From positions 8,284,117 through 8,348,116 of the forward strand of contig VWZX01010273.1 of the NCBI GenBank assembly GCA_013399015.1: a DNA stretch of 64,000 bases, read 5' to 3'. Below are positions 56,601 through 64,000 of the stretch, in pieces. The position numbers were made by a program, and so were the translations under genes. Numbering within the stretch: position 1 is the first letter of the stretch; every line of letters starts with the position of its first letter. This stretch comes from Galbula dea (Eukaryota; Chordata; Aves; Piciformes; Galbulidae). Under the pieces are notes generated by a model. That model ran no database searches, was not told the DNA's origin, and was given only the letters and a program-made list of their open reading frames with translations.

Positions 56601-58648
56601 TTGGAAAGGACCTTAAAGATCTTCTAGCTCCAGCCCCCTGCCATGGGGAATGGCCCTTTCCTGAGCTGAAGGGCCTGATCCTGCTCTCACTGAAGGTCTT
56701 GTTTGCATGAGCTGGAACAGGAGCTGCCCCAAGATGTTTTCCTCCTGAGCTGAGTCTCTGGGGTGCTGTGCTCTGTTTCTGCTGCAGGAGGGTATGGAGG
56801 ATGGAGCTGTGCTCTTTCTGCTTGGGAACAAAACAGATGCTGTGGAGAGAGAGACCTGGAACGTGCCCAGGGTGGAGGGGGAAAGGCTGGCAAAGGTGTG
56901 TGACTCTGTGCTCTGCAGCCTCTCTCCAGCTGTGAGCAGGGCAGCCTGGCTGGCAGGAAGCCCTTCTTGGAGCCATTTCTCAGCATGGCATCTTCCCTCT
57001 CCCCTCCTGCTCCCTGGTTCTCCAATGTGAACATGTCCTGAGGTCCCTCTGGTACCAGGGAGGATGAGGTGGTGGCCAGCATGTGGCAAACAATGGCCCT
57101 TGAAGCATGCTCTTGAGGTTTGAGGCTCAGTCTTTGAGGGGAGCATGCTTAGCTGCTTGAGGGCTCCCCTAAAGCCCCTGCAAAATCATCCTGCCTCCTT
57201 CCTCAGCTGCTGTGTCCACTTTCCCACTGGTCCCTTGGCCCTGGGTGGGGGGAGGCAGGGGTTCAGAGCTGTTCCCCATCTTCTGGACCCTACAGCACAA
57301 AGCTGAGGGAATCCAAGTACCCTGGGCAGCTGTTTTCTCTTCCCAAAGAACTGCCCAGTGGTCCCTTTTGGACACTCTGGCCAGGCTCCCACCTCCTTTT
57401 CCTAGCTTGCTGAGCAAGGGCTGTGCCCCAGGAGGGTAGTGACAGCCACCCCTTGGCCCCAGCTGCTCCCAGGGGTGTGGGTGAATGGTGGGGGAGAGCT
57501 GGCAGCCAACAGAGGTGCTTGCTGTGCTCTCTGGCAGGAGTACCAGGCTGTGTTCTACGAGTGCAGTGCAATGACTGGCTATAACATCCTGGAGCCCATG
57601 CTGCACATGGCCAGGTCAGTGAAGAGGAGCTGGCCCTCTGGGGGATATCTCTGCCTGTGGGGGACTGGAATGGGCTCTCTAGAAGAAGGTATTGTCAGAG
57701 GCTGCCTTTTCTGCCATGGCACAAGAAAGCCCTGGAGCAATGTGCTCTTCCCCCTTGACTCCAGGTCCTCTTGTTTTCTGTGCCTGCAGAGCACCAAGGG
57801 CAGGCTGGACATCATCACCTGCAGAGCTGGCTGCTGGAAGATTAGGGATTTCATTTGACTATTCCAGCACAAAAAACCTTGGGTATTATCCCAGTTGGCA
57901 TTTTCAGGTTGAAGTCTGTGTGCATCTTTAAGGGTTGGGGTTTTTTTTTCCTCTCTCCCTTATCTTATGAAGCCTTAGACAGAATGTGCTATTTTGGTGG
58001 CAATATTTTTAAGGGGAGATAAGATATTTTGTAAGGCTGAAAGGTGCTTGCTCCAGGATTTGTAGCTTTTAAAAAAGCAAATAGTTTGGGGNTTGATTTC
58101 TTTTATCCCTTCACCTCCTGCTGCACCATCTCTGTTGGATTCACAGCAGGGCTTAGCAGTTCATTAACTGGGATGGTTGACTTAGCAGCTTAGGTAAATT
58201 ATGTCTCCCATAGCATCTGCCTTCAGCATGCTTTCTTACCCTGCAGCAGCCTGGGGATGGCCCAGGCAGGTGAAGCAAGCAGCCTGGGATTCTGCCATCC
58301 ATGGAGGAGCTTGGGAATAAGGCACAAACCACTCATGCTGTCTCCTCTTTTACATGTCCCACTTCTTTCTCTGTTCCCTGGAAATTCATGCTCCTTTTCT
58401 AGGGGTGGTTTAACTAGCCCAGCTTCCAGAAAAGCCTGGTCTTTGGGCCAGTCACTGTTCACACTGCTAAATGTCCTTGGGGGGAGCAAAGGTAAAGCCA
58501 AATGCCTTGGTGGGAAGTTCTTGGTAACCAGGTGGTGTTCTTGGTCTGTGCTGCTTGTTCCAGGTTGCTGACAGCACAAGAAGACAGGCAGAGGGAGAAT
58601 GCCCTGCAGCTGGAAGATGTCAGCAGGAGGAAAGGGTGCTGCACATGA
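38451..58648 (+). CDS. CRACR2B: CRACR2-family EF-hand, coiled-coil, Rab-type large GTPase; CRACR2B (EFCAB4A)
   Basis: Seventeen coding exons join without a phase conflict into 702 residues: 38451-38663, 40149-40260, 41739-41892, 42081-42227, 42501-42591, 42698-42790, 45112-45299, 45984-46055, 46816-46870, 50868-50947, 53508-53802, 54201-54342, 54513-54594, 55716-55830, 56788-56895, 57538-57614, 58564-58648. In order: an acidic N-terminus, EF-hand loops at about 58-69 and 92-103, a coiled coil at about 190-375, a disordered linker to about 510, and a GTPase at 515-675 with GNSGVGKSS, WDTAGQE, GNKTD and CSA, ending GCCT, a Rab-like prenylation signal. CRACR2A, the paralogue, regulates store-operated Ca2+ entry through Orai/STIM and traffics vesicles; its long form (about 731 residues) has the same layout. 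Synteny beside PNPLA2 points to CRACR2B rather than CRACR2A or RAB44. The start ATG has A at -3 and G at +4. Confidence 0.92.
40149..40260 (+). CDS. CRACR2B: CRACR2B coding exon 2: EF-hand 2
   Basis: The acceptor is ttgtctttgcag and the donor G|GTGAGG. It encodes RLQSELPLSPEQLEAVFDSL, then a loop EQNNNGYLTPLE, then FSMGL. The helix-loop-helix fits an EF-hand, with Glu instead of Asp at loop position 1. Confidence 0.92.
40395..40735 (+). repeat. CR1 LINE internal piece, sense (pair with 43520-43860)
   Basis: In translation it reads ALEHLWQEERLRALGLLSLE, then KSSPSGELLHAEQELKAG, a CR1 ORF2 end region of a subfamily distinct from most others here. A typical 3' tail is not clear. Confidence 0.85.
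41739..41892 (+). CDS. CRACR2B: CRACR2B coding exon 3
   Basis: The acceptor is tccttctattag and the donor GA|GTAAGT. It encodes EKLIGLELHQGAGRMDQS, an acidic patch WSDDDEEKRF, and MMEQLGAAQMFE, which parallels the CRACR2A block MLMDRLGAQKVLED. Confidence 0.9.
42081..42227 (+). CDS. CRACR2B: CRACR2B coding exon 4
   Basis: The acceptor is ctgcttgctgcag and the donor AG|GTGAGG. It encodes PREVRELWARLRRERPELLA, then FEEFLLRVSAYIKEVNQEKE, matching the CRACR2A region before the coiled coil. Confidence 0.92.
42501..42591 (+). CDS. CRACR2B: CRACR2B coding exon 5: start of coiled coil
   Basis: The acceptor is ggcctttgcag and the donor CAG|GTACCT. It contains LYEEMEQQIKAEREKL, almost identical to the CRACR2A signature LYEEMEQQIKSEKEQ. 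This is the strongest family marker outside the GTPase. Confidence 0.93.
42698..42790 (+). CDS. CRACR2B: CRACR2B coding exon 6: coiled coil
   Basis: Thirty-one codons in phase 0 encode EALRHDRSNLLQKELHSKEQ and then ELEKILYHQKK, a heptad-rich helix. The acceptor is acctctgcag and the donor AAG|GTAACA. Confidence 0.92.
42791..45111. other. CRACR2B intron 6
   Basis: This intron between two firm coiled-coil exons holds the CR1 copy at 43520-43860 and otherwise plain sequence. A long CT-rich tract precedes the acceptor at 45111. Confidence 0.75.
43520..43860 (-). repeat. CR1 LINE internal piece, antisense (pair with 40395-40735)
   Basis: On the minus strand it reads ALEHLWQEERLRALGLLSLE and KSSPRGQLLHAEQELKAG, nearly the same as the sense copy at 40.4 kb. 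It lies in intron 6 of CRACR2B. It extends further 5' (towards 43860) than the sense copy. Confidence 0.85.
45112..45299 (+). CDS. CRACR2B: CRACR2B coding exon 7: coiled coil
   Basis: A long pyrimidine tract (cctcctcctcctcttcctct) leads to the acceptor at 45111. The exon encodes LEQQLQSLNSEQLETRVQNQ, RLRHLNENLLEELEKSKWEL and a Gln/Glu/Lys-rich helix. The donor is AG|GTGGGA. Confidence 0.93.
45984..46055 (+). CDS. CRACR2B: CRACR2B coding exon 8: coiled coil
   Basis: This 72-nt exon encodes DVFRVSKNMQKEKQSLLRQL and ELLR, aligning with CRACR2A VYRVTESLQREKAGLLKQL. The acceptor is ttttctgccag and the donor AG|GTGAGG. Confidence 0.92.
46246..46612 (-). repeat. CR1 LINE, 3' part, antisense
   Basis: It starts tcatagaactgtcagggttg, then gaagggacctcaaagatcat and ctagtcccaaccccc, with ORF2 end remnants on the minus strand. 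It is the same subfamily as 8095-8402 and 54915-55245. Confidence 0.95.
46816..46870 (+). CDS. CRACR2B: CRACR2B coding exon 9: end of coiled coil
   Basis: This 55-nt exon encodes EMNKKLRDERDAFEAKKL, matching CRACR2A ERNKHLRDERD. The donor is CTG|GTTAGT, weaker than its neighbours. Reading past it stays open for 33 codons to a stop at about 46972, with five Cys in a row; that would be an intron-retention end. Confidence 0.9.
47963..48014 (+). other. Exon-like 52-nt segment in CRACR2B intron 9 (possible poison or switch exon)
   Basis: An excellent acceptor (ttctcttttcttcctcag) and a consensus donor (TCAG|GTAGGT) bracket 52 nt with no stop in the incoming frame. Being 52 nt long, it shifts the frame: joined to exon 10 it gives stop codon TGA seven nucleotides into that exon. 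The product would have about 394 residues and no GTPase. It is left out of the main model because the frame and CRACR2A similarity run directly from 46870 to 50868. Confidence 0.35.
49425..49500 (-). repeat. CR1 LINE 3'-end fragment
   Basis: The sequence cagttggaaaggaccttcaa, then gatcatcaggtccacccaac, is an antisense CR1 3' end. No body follows. Confidence 0.6.
49793..49858. repeat. A/T-rich low-complexity patch
   Basis: About 65 bp of T/A-rich sequence includes tattctatatatgataatct and tttatatctatataatct, in a region that is otherwise about half G+C. It may be a decayed TA/TATC microsatellite. Confidence 0.6.
50868..50947 (+). CDS. CRACR2B: CRACR2B coding exon 10: start of linker
   Basis: The acceptor is ttctcttttcaacccag. 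It encodes APESTKPLVKKGSVLGSSLL and EEKLLKR. The KKGSVLG piece parallels CRACR2A WKKRSGSVIGKY, which supports direct joining to exon 9. The donor is CG|GTTAGC. Confidence 0.85.
52795..52970 (+). repeat. CR1 LINE fragment, sense, 3' end lost
   Basis: It carries caggtagtgataggaccaag and FFTVRVGRHWNRLPREVVEA in translation, then stops near cctggagctcct without the usual 3' tail. The loss of the 3' end suggests a later deletion or rearrangement. Confidence 0.88.
53508..53802 (+). CDS. CRACR2B: CRACR2B coding exon 11: large disordered linker exon
   Basis: This 295-nt exon is open throughout in the incoming phase. The acceptor is ggctttaatatag and the donor AGA|GTGAGT. It encodes a charged, low-conservation linker (for example LAPVDLPFTSPVDVAAEEAN, then DAPLPPRGQPVGTETR). 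CRACR2A has an analogous low-complexity stretch between coiled coil and GTPase. A CR1 copy starts within about 15 nt after the donor. Confidence 0.85.
53815..54080 (-). repeat. CR1 LINE, 3' part, antisense, next to CRACR2B exon 11 donor
   Basis: It includes gtgggggctggaagggacct, the agactccacagcctctctgg and gcagcctgggccagggctcc blocks, and caaacaagctcttcctcatg. Its 3' end is about 15 nt from the exon 11 donor. A short gggtcaccca duplication lies within it. Confidence 0.85.
54201..54342 (+). CDS. CRACR2B: CRACR2B coding exon 12: GTPase P-loop and switch I
   Basis: The acceptor is tgtcttctattgtag and the donor G|GTGAGT. It encodes EHTFKVVFVGNSGVGKSSF, with the G1 P-loop GNSGVGKSS at about 521-529, and ends NATI, the switch I Thr (G2) before a Gly split by the intron. 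Confidence 0.95.
54513..54594 (+). CDS. CRACR2B: CRACR2B coding exon 13: GTPase G3 motif
   Basis: The exon encodes GIDYQVRSLLVDNTQVALQL followed by WDTAGQER, the Rab G3/switch II motif. The acceptor is ctgtctcacag and the donor AG|GTAAGG. VDNTQVALQLWDTAGQER is nearly the same as in CRACR2A. Confidence 0.95.
54700..54792 (+). repeat. CR1 LINE fragment, sense
   Basis: The sequence gactaggatgagaggaaatg, then caggggaggtttaggttgga, matches the ORF2 end region of CR1. The 3' end is missing. It lies in the GTPase intron between 54594 and 55716. Confidence 0.75.
54915..55245 (-). repeat. CR1 LINE, 3' part, antisense
   Basis: It starts ggaattatagaatgatccga and gttggaagggaccttaaaaa, then ctccaacccccctgcctgcc. 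The ORF2 end on the minus strand reads FFTVRVGRHWNRLPREAVEA, close to 8095-8402. Confidence 0.95.
55716..55830 (+). CDS. CRACR2B: CRACR2B coding exon 14: GTPase core
   Basis: The exon encodes FRSITKQYLRKADGILVMYD, then LTAECSFTAVRNWMSSVQ. The YDLT element after the fourth beta strand is typical of Rab/Ras GTPases. The acceptor is ctttgggctcag and the donor CAG|GTGAGA. Confidence 0.94.
56578..56655 (-). repeat. CR1 LINE 3'-end fragment
   Basis: The sequence agaatcctagaatggcccag, then gttggaaaggaccttaaaga and tcttctagctccagcccc, is the subfamily of 32414-32825. It is cut short after about 75 bp. Confidence 0.8.
56788..56895 (+). CDS. CRACR2B: CRACR2B coding exon 15: GTPase G4 motif
   Basis: Thirty-six codons in phase 0 encode EGMEDGAVLFLLGNKTDAVE and then WNVPRVEGERLAK. 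GNKTD is the guanine-specificity motif (NKxD). The acceptor is tttctgctgcag and the donor AAG|GTGTGT. Confidence 0.94.
57538..57614 (+). CDS. CRACR2B: CRACR2B coding exon 16: GTPase G5 motif
   Basis: The exon encodes EYQAVFYECSAMTGYNILEP, with ECSA as the G5 motif, and then MLHMAR. The acceptor is gctctctggcag and the donor AG|GTCAGT. CRACR2A reads FYECSAYSGHN at this place. Confidence 0.94.
58092..58092. other. Ambiguous base (N)
   Basis: This is the only non-ACGT character in the window. It lies in the last CRACR2B intron after a G-run, so it is probably a sequencing ambiguity with no effect on the coding model. Confidence 0.95.
58564..58648 (+). CDS. CRACR2B: CRACR2B last coding exon: tail with Cys-Cys-Thr end
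   Basis: The acceptor is gctgcttgttccag. It encodes LLTAQEDRQRENALQLED, then VSRRKGCCT and TGA at 58646-58648. The C-terminal CCX, as in Rab proteins, predicts double geranylgeranylation and membrane attachment; CRACR2A ends KKKSCCG. Confidence 0.92.
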
Positions 58649-58815
58649 GGCCCATCAATGTGTCAGCACCAGACAAGCCAGCACTGTTTCATGAAGCTGG
58701 GGTTCCTTCTGAGCAAGCCAAACCTGGTGGGGTCAGCTCTGCAGAGACTTGGGGAAGCTGTAGCTTTTCTCCAGCTGGGAATTTCAAGGCACTATAAATC
58801 AGGCCAAAATGTTCA
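58649..58815 (+). other. CRACR2B: CRACR2B 3' UTR with weak poly(A) signal
   Basis: No AATAAA or ATTAAA follows the stop codon closely. The nearest usable hexamer is the variant TATAAA at 58793-58798, with a T/G-rich stretch after it. This end is tentative; the 3' UTR may extend further. Confidence 0.3.
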
Positions 58816-60597
58816 TGTATGATCTGTACTGTTCCATGTCCCAGCTCTGCATGCAGCCCTGGTCTCTGGAGGCCTCTGCTTCTTCCTGGGAATTCAGTTG
58901 GTCTTGGCTGACAGCACAAACTGAGCCTTCTGTCTGGAGAGGTCACTCCCCTGTGAAAGGATGAAGTCTTGTTCCTTTTCTTTCTGGCAGAGAGGTGGCC
59001 TAAATTGTGGGCTACCTCTAGGTAGTGACCCATCCAAGAGCAGCATCTCCTCTGGGTTCTGTAACAGCAGAGCCCAGCTGGGAGCCTGCTGTGGTGAGTG
59101 GGGAAACCTCCATGGGCTCCTGGAAGAGCTGGATCAGGCTCTGTAGTCACTGCAAAATGTGGTTTGACTTGCCAATGCTATATTTAACTAAGTCCATATG
59201 TGGACAGAGTCTGAAGTGATAAAGTGAGTTGTCCTGATGGCTTGCTTCCCTTTCTTACCCTGAGGGACCTGGGCTCTGTCCCTCTCCTGCTGCCCTGGGG
59301 CTCCCAGGCACTGGCAGTGCTGCTGATACCTAACCTGGTGCAGGAGCTGTGCTGGGGGAGGCAGATTGAGGCAGTCTGAGGGCCAAATGCTGCCTGTTTC
59401 CTCCCATTCTCTGCTCCTTTCCTGAAGGATCTCCAGCCACTAGGAAGTGACTTATCTGCAGTACAGGAAAATCCCACCCTGCTCACTTGGCCACGGTGCT
59501 TTCAGAGGTACCCAGGCTGCAGGCACAAGGCTGTTGAAACACCTAGGGAAGCTGCTTCTCTCCCAATGCCCTTGTGCAAGGACCTCATTTCCTGGTGAAG
59601 GGCCTGAGAAGGAGCAGGACTGAACCCATTCCTGTTGGGAAGAGACCTTTCTGTCTCTAAGGAGTGGGGCAAAGCATGGTGAGGGGAGGCAGGGGCTGAG
59701 GCAGGAGGTGGCAGAGCCCTGGGGTGTGATGCTTTCTGTTCTGTAGCTCAGCTGCTTTCCAAGCCTTGTGGGACTAAGTGAACTTTTGGGGTAATGTCCT
59801 GTTCCCTTCCTTCTTTGAGCCTGTTTCTCTATGTGTCTTGGCCACTTCAGGCACAAGCTGTGAGGCTGCAGCTGTGGAGCACTCCTCCAGCCTGTATTTA
59901 CCCATGGTCTTTCCTCTCTTGGGAGAAGGTGGTTACTCTGAATGTCTGTTTACTGCACACGTTGCTCTGGGAATATCCCATGCAGGAAAAGTTCCCTGAG
60001 TCACCTACAAGCCCATCAGTGTTACAAAGAATGTTTTTCTGTGGTTCCTCCTGCTGCCCTTTACTCCTGAGAGGAAAGAGCAAGTTTTTCTCTGGAAGAG
60101 CAGCATTCCTGATTGAAAAGGATGGCTAAAAATAAGCAGCTCCTGCTCAGTGCTGCTGCTGGCTGGCTGTGGTTCACACTGTGATTAGTGACAGGAATGC
60201 CTTCCAGAGACTGGGAATATGAAAACTAGAAGAGATCCAGAAGGAAGCAGGGCTGCTGGTGTGGAGTGTAGAGTAACCCCAGCAGTGCTGGCAGTGGAAG
60301 TGCTTGCAAATGCCTGCTGGAAATGGCAGTGTAAGTAAAAAGCAAATCATGGGAATACCCTGAGGTGGCATGAGATGAGGACTCTGCCTGGAGTCTTATC
60401 CCTGTGCTGCATTGGCTGCAGTTTCTTAGTGGACAGGTAACTTTCTGCACGTGATCTGTAAGGTATTTTGGAATGGTATCACAAGAAATGACCTGGCACA
60501 AGCAGCACTGCAGGTGTGTGTACAATCAGGTGTTAGGGGCAAAGGTGAAGAAAGGAGCTGCTCTGAGAAGCAGCCATGGTCCTAGGAAGCTTTGGAG

Positions 60598-60661
60598 GCA
60601 GTGGTAGGATGGTCATATCCAGAGGGTAATGGCCAATGGCTCAATGTCCACATGGATGTCA
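60598..60661 (+). repeat. Possible CR1 LINE internal fragment, sense
   Basis: The segment gtaatggccaatggctcaat followed by gtccacatggatgtcacc resembles the mid-ORF2 part of CR1. It directly abuts an oppositely oriented CR1 piece. Confidence 0.4.
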
Positions 60662-60664
60662 CCT

Positions 60665-61095
60665 TTCTTACAGACCCCTTTAAGTGCTGAAAGGCCACAG
60701 TAAGGTCTCCCTTGTTCTAGAGGGTGAAGAACCTCAACTCTCTCAACCTTCCCTCACAGCAGAGAGCTTCCAGCCCTCAGATCATTTCTGTGGCCTCCTC
60801 TGGACCTGCTCCACCAGCTCCATGTCTCTGCTGTGCTGAGGACTCCAGAGCTGGCCCCAGCACTGCAGCTGAGCTCTCCCCAGGGCAGAGCAGAGGCAGA
60901 ATCCCCTCCCTGCCCTGCTGCTGGGGATGCAGCCCAGGAGCTGGTTGGCTTCTGGGCTGGGAGCACACACTGCTGGGTCATCTCCAGCTTTTTCCCCACC
61001 AGCAGCCCCAAGTCCTTCCCCACAGAGCTGCTCTCCATCCCTCAGCCTGGATCGGTACCAGGGATTGCCCCAGGCCATGTGCAGCACCTTGCGAA
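60665..61095 (-). repeat. CR1 LINE internal piece, antisense, 3' end lost
   Basis: It contains the CR1 blocks cctctggacctgctccacca, ctgaggactccagagctggc, gggatgcagcccaggagctg, caccagcagccccaagtcct and gggattgccccaggccatgt. The 3' tail is missing where it meets the sense fragment. Confidence 0.88.
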
Positions 61096-61309
61096 AGGCA
61101 TTGGAGTTGCAAAGGGAAATGGTTTTAGCGATGAGGTAATGGAAGGAGGAGGCAATGTGCCAGTCAGGGCTTGATCTTCATTAACAGGCTATTTCACGAA
61201 AACTCTTTTTAACAAGCAGGTCTGACGCCTTCTAAACCCAAACAAACACCACCAAACAAACCCACCACCCTCCCACAAGAAACCAGTCGACTTTCTCTTT
61301 CAGCTGCAG

Positions 61310-62190
61310 GTTCTTTACTCCACGCGTTGCCTGCGGCAATGGCTACGCCCCTGGCAGCCCGAGGTGCTACCTAGGCTACGGCTCTGCACAACCCCGGCAG
61401 CGTCAGGAGCTCTCGGCTGAGCCCACCCCGCACTCCGGAGCCGTTTGCTTGGCAGGAACCAAGCCCTGGGGAAGGCTCCGGGAGTAGAAGGAAAGGAGGA
61501 AGGCAGGCAGGAAGACAGGCACCGCCCGCGGGGTGCCCCGGGCCGGGTTGGGCAGGGCATGGCTGGGCTGGGCTGGGCTTTCCCTTCCCTCCTTCCCGCC
61601 CTCTGCCTTCCCTCTCTCCCTCCCTCCTCTCTGTCGGCGCGGTGGGAGGCTGTGTGGAACGCTGCTGGAGCTCGGCTGCCTGCGCAGAGGTGAGGCGAGG
61701 TGCCCCGAAATGGCGGCGGCTCGGGGAGGGAGGCCCTGGGGAAGCAGCTGGCAAGCGGAGCTGGGCGGGCGGCAGGCTGGACCCTCATAGCCGGCCCGGG
61801 TCCGGCCGGGCCGAGACTGCGGGGCCAAGGAGGTGCAGCCGGGCTCTGGTGTTTTGCTTCGCCCGCTGTTCCCTCTCTTCTGGCCGGGCCCTGGGGGTGG
61901 TTGGCCACTCGGTCGGTACCTGTCCGCCGGCAGCGGAGGCAGCTCCATTGCAGCCCAGCTCTACCTCCCCTTCAGCGCCCAGCGCCGCTGCGCTGGGGCT
62001 CCGGTTTTGCTTTGATTTGTGTTTGGTTTTGTCTCTGTGTGTTTGTTTTCTGAGTGCTTTAACCTGTTGCGGGGAGTGTGGGAAGCCTTGCCCAGTCTGT
62101 CCGTTAGAAGAGGTGTTCAGACCGTTGCCATGCTCTGCTGGAACCGATGCTTTCTCTCGCTCTGCCTTTGCTTCGGTTCAGCCTCTCGGT
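61310..62190. promoter_or_regulatory. CpG island, probable CD151 promoter
   Basis: A second sharp rise in G+C and CpG runs from about 61.31 to 62.19 kb, densest at 61.5-61.9 kb, with no TATA box. In the human locus CD151 is the next + strand gene after CRACR2B and has a CpG-island promoter with a non-coding first exon. The assignment is by synteny only. Confidence 0.7.
61580..61689 (+). other. Candidate non-coding exon 1 of the next gene, probably CD151 (start approximate)
   Basis: A consensus donor, GCAGAG|GTGAGG, at 61690 lies in the core of the CpG island. No tetraspanin coding sequence is found from here to 64000, which fits a first intron of more than 2.3 kb leading to a coding exon outside the window. 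Other donors in the island are possible. Confidence 0.35.
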
Positions 62191-64000
62191 TATACAGATA
62201 GCACTTGGCCTTTGCCTGGGGTTTGTAGGAGCCTTGGGGGCAGAGGAGGGGGAGAGGGTGCCCTTGTTTATCGGCAGGTCTAGGCGGTGGCCTGCTTCTT
62301 TCATTCTCTGGAAGCTGGTGGCGTTGGGTTGTTGTTGCACCGCAGGGTTCCTTGCCATGAGGAGTCCCTTCCCGGTAGCTTTTGCTCTGTGTCATCTCCT
62401 GAAGAATGTAAACTGCTGTAAATTAAACATAACCCCCCCCACACCCCCCTCAAACCCTGCATTCCTGAGTGCTTTTGTAATCAACCTGTTGCAGTATCCT
62501 GTTGGATTTCAGCAGCGGTATAGCTTTATTTCAGGCTACTCTCTAGCATCCCTTCAATTGTGCTGCTTCATTTCCTTCATCCCCCTCCAGCACTTCCTGG
62601 CTTGCTCTGAAGGTTCTCTTGGGCTCTGCCAGCACAAGAGTTCATCCCAATGCCATCACTCATTTAGAGGTAATGCCCAGTCGTGGTCATTCTGTTGAAG
62701 CAGTTTTGAAAGGAGCATTTCCTTTGCCAATTGTGAGGCTGTTGCCCAGGGAAGCTCTTGGAGTGACAGGATATCTCCCAACGGATTTAGGAGGCTGAAG
62801 AGTCCCTCAGCGTGTCATCAGTCAGGCCAAGGTGCATCCCAGTCCTTTGCAACTGTCACTGCTACCAAAGAGGACTGCTGGTGGTGGAAAGAGCAGAGCA
62901 TCTGGCTCTTCTGAGCTGTTGCTGAGCTCAACAGAGGCTAGAAAAGTCGGTGTGAAAGTGTCGGTGTATTTTAATTCTCTGCAGGAGTTCGTCTGCCTAG
63001 GACAGGCAGTTCCTGACCTGCAAGGTGTTGGAGGCTGAGCAGTGCTTTGGGGCAGCATTGCCTGAGGCATCTGCTGACGGGTGCCTGTCAAAGGCATAAC
63101 GCTGGCTTGCATCAGAGGCTCTGGGCACTGATTTGCTGGAGCTGCTCTTTGTAGTTGGAGTTAGATATCCATGCTGCAAACTCTGGTCATCAGTTAGAGC
63201 AGCTGGCAGCTTTTGAGCTCCTCTATGTCACTGTCCTGAGCTCACATCCTCCCTCTGTAGTTTCCTGATGGTATCTTTTGGGTTCCAGACTTGGATATCT
63301 TTCTGTCCATACACTGTATTTCTGCAAAAAGCATGTTTTGTTCCAAACTGTCACATATATTGGTTGGCCTGTGGCACTTCACCTTCTTGGTGGAGGAGAA
63401 TGATTCCCCTGGTTGCCTGGAAAGAGTCCTGGCAGTCCCTGCTGTGTGTTGACTCCAGGAAACAATGAGAATGTGTCTCTGTGTGTGGTTGAGATAATGT
63501 CCCATGTATGACATGGGATTGTGCTCTGGAGTCTGAGGTGGTTAGTCCATCCTGTAGTAAGCTTCATGGCAGCTTAGCAGTCAAGTTTTTCTAGCTCCTG
63601 TCTCCAGGCAGATGGGTTAGAGGAGAGTTTGCTCTTGGTGCAGGGAGGGGAGCACTGAGTGAGAACCTGGAGAGCCCAGCTGGGGTTGTGGCTCTCCTTT
63701 TAGATCTAATACAAGATCTTCTGAGTGAGAAGGGAATAACAGCTCAAGAGCATTTTTCTCCAATGCTTTACCTTCCTAGCCCCAACTGCAAAGGGGAAGT
63801 CTTACTGTGAGGCTTCCCTTCAAGTCCAGTAAGGCCAAAATCTTGGATATTTTCAGTGCAGGCTCTGAAAGGGTGTGGGAGATTCTTCAGCAAGGGGGTG
63901 GAAGCAAGCTGGTTGTATTCCCTTGCCAAGCAAAAATGTTAGGTGGGAGTGGCTGGTGGAGCACTATCCATCTCTGTTAGGAAGTTTCCAGCAGGCATAT
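61690..64000. other. Probable first intron of the next gene (CD151 by synteny)
   Basis: After the CpG island the sequence returns to background composition. There is a C-rich run near 62432-62450. I see no CR1, no coding exon and no RNA gene to the window end. Confidence 0.35.

Larger units (their letters stand above)
58816..61300. other. Intergenic region between CRACR2B and the next CpG island
   Basis: No exon is supported here. It holds the CR1 pieces at 60598-60661 and 60665-61095; the rest is plain unique sequence. It may include unrecognised CRACR2B 3' UTR. Confidence 0.55.

Noticed and set aside
58081..58095. The N base as a sign of an assembly join
   Set aside because: It is a single ambiguous base after a G-run, with normal sequence on both sides. 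A scaffold gap would be a longer N block.
61403..61948. Long minus-strand open frame (about 181 codons) over the second CpG island
   Set aside because: It is low-complexity Pro/Arg/Ser-rich, overlapped by long frames on the other strand, and best explained by G+C content of a promoter.

Overview
This is a vertebrate nuclear window, almost certainly from a bird. Its repeats are mostly 5'-truncated CR1 LINEs: at least 20 fragments on both strands, about 8% of the window by my spans, many with the typical 3' end (TTGGAAGGGACC, then GATCATCTAG, TCTATGATTC-type tails). The two protein genes have short GT-AG exons and no frame damage. Which bird order it comes from cannot be told.

The layout matches a conserved block on human chromosome 11p15.5, PNPLA2 - CRACR2B (EFCAB4A) - CD151, all on the + strand. 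(1) 1-15243: PNPLA2 (adipose triglyceride lipase), entered in mid-gene. The first 8.7 kb is intron, and eight coding exons run from 8730 to the stop at 15243. The exon with the start codon and the catalytic serine is not in the window. A long 3' UTR probably runs to a strong poly(A) site near 20140. (2) 20.55-58.7 kb: CRACR2B. A CpG island with a leader exon (donor at 21252) is followed by a 17 kb repeat-rich intron and 17 coding exons (38451-58648). The joined frame gives 702 residues: two degenerate EF-hands, a coiled coil, a disordered linker in one large exon, and a complete Rab-type GTPase ending in Cys-Cys-Thr. (3) 61.3-64.0 kb: a second CpG island with a donor at 61690, which by synteny is probably the CD151 promoter and non-coding exon 1; CD151 coding exons would lie beyond the window.

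The two identified genes are neighbours, not partners in one pathway. PNPLA2 hydrolyses triacylglycerol on lipid droplets. The CRACR2 family links Ca2+ sensing at STIM/Orai sites to Rab-type membrane traffic.

The observations most worth a second look are: the full GTPase domain in this CRACR2B, where the human protein as I recall it is short; a 52-nt unannotated exon-like segment at 47963-48014 with excellent splice sites that would end the protein before the GTPase; an inverted CR1 pair bracketing exons 3-6; a 290-bp GAGCTGAGCTG minisatellite in intron 1 that resembles immunoglobulin switch repeats; and degenerate EF-hand loops. I found no evidence of a novel multi-gene system, and no tRNA, rRNA or CRISPR features.
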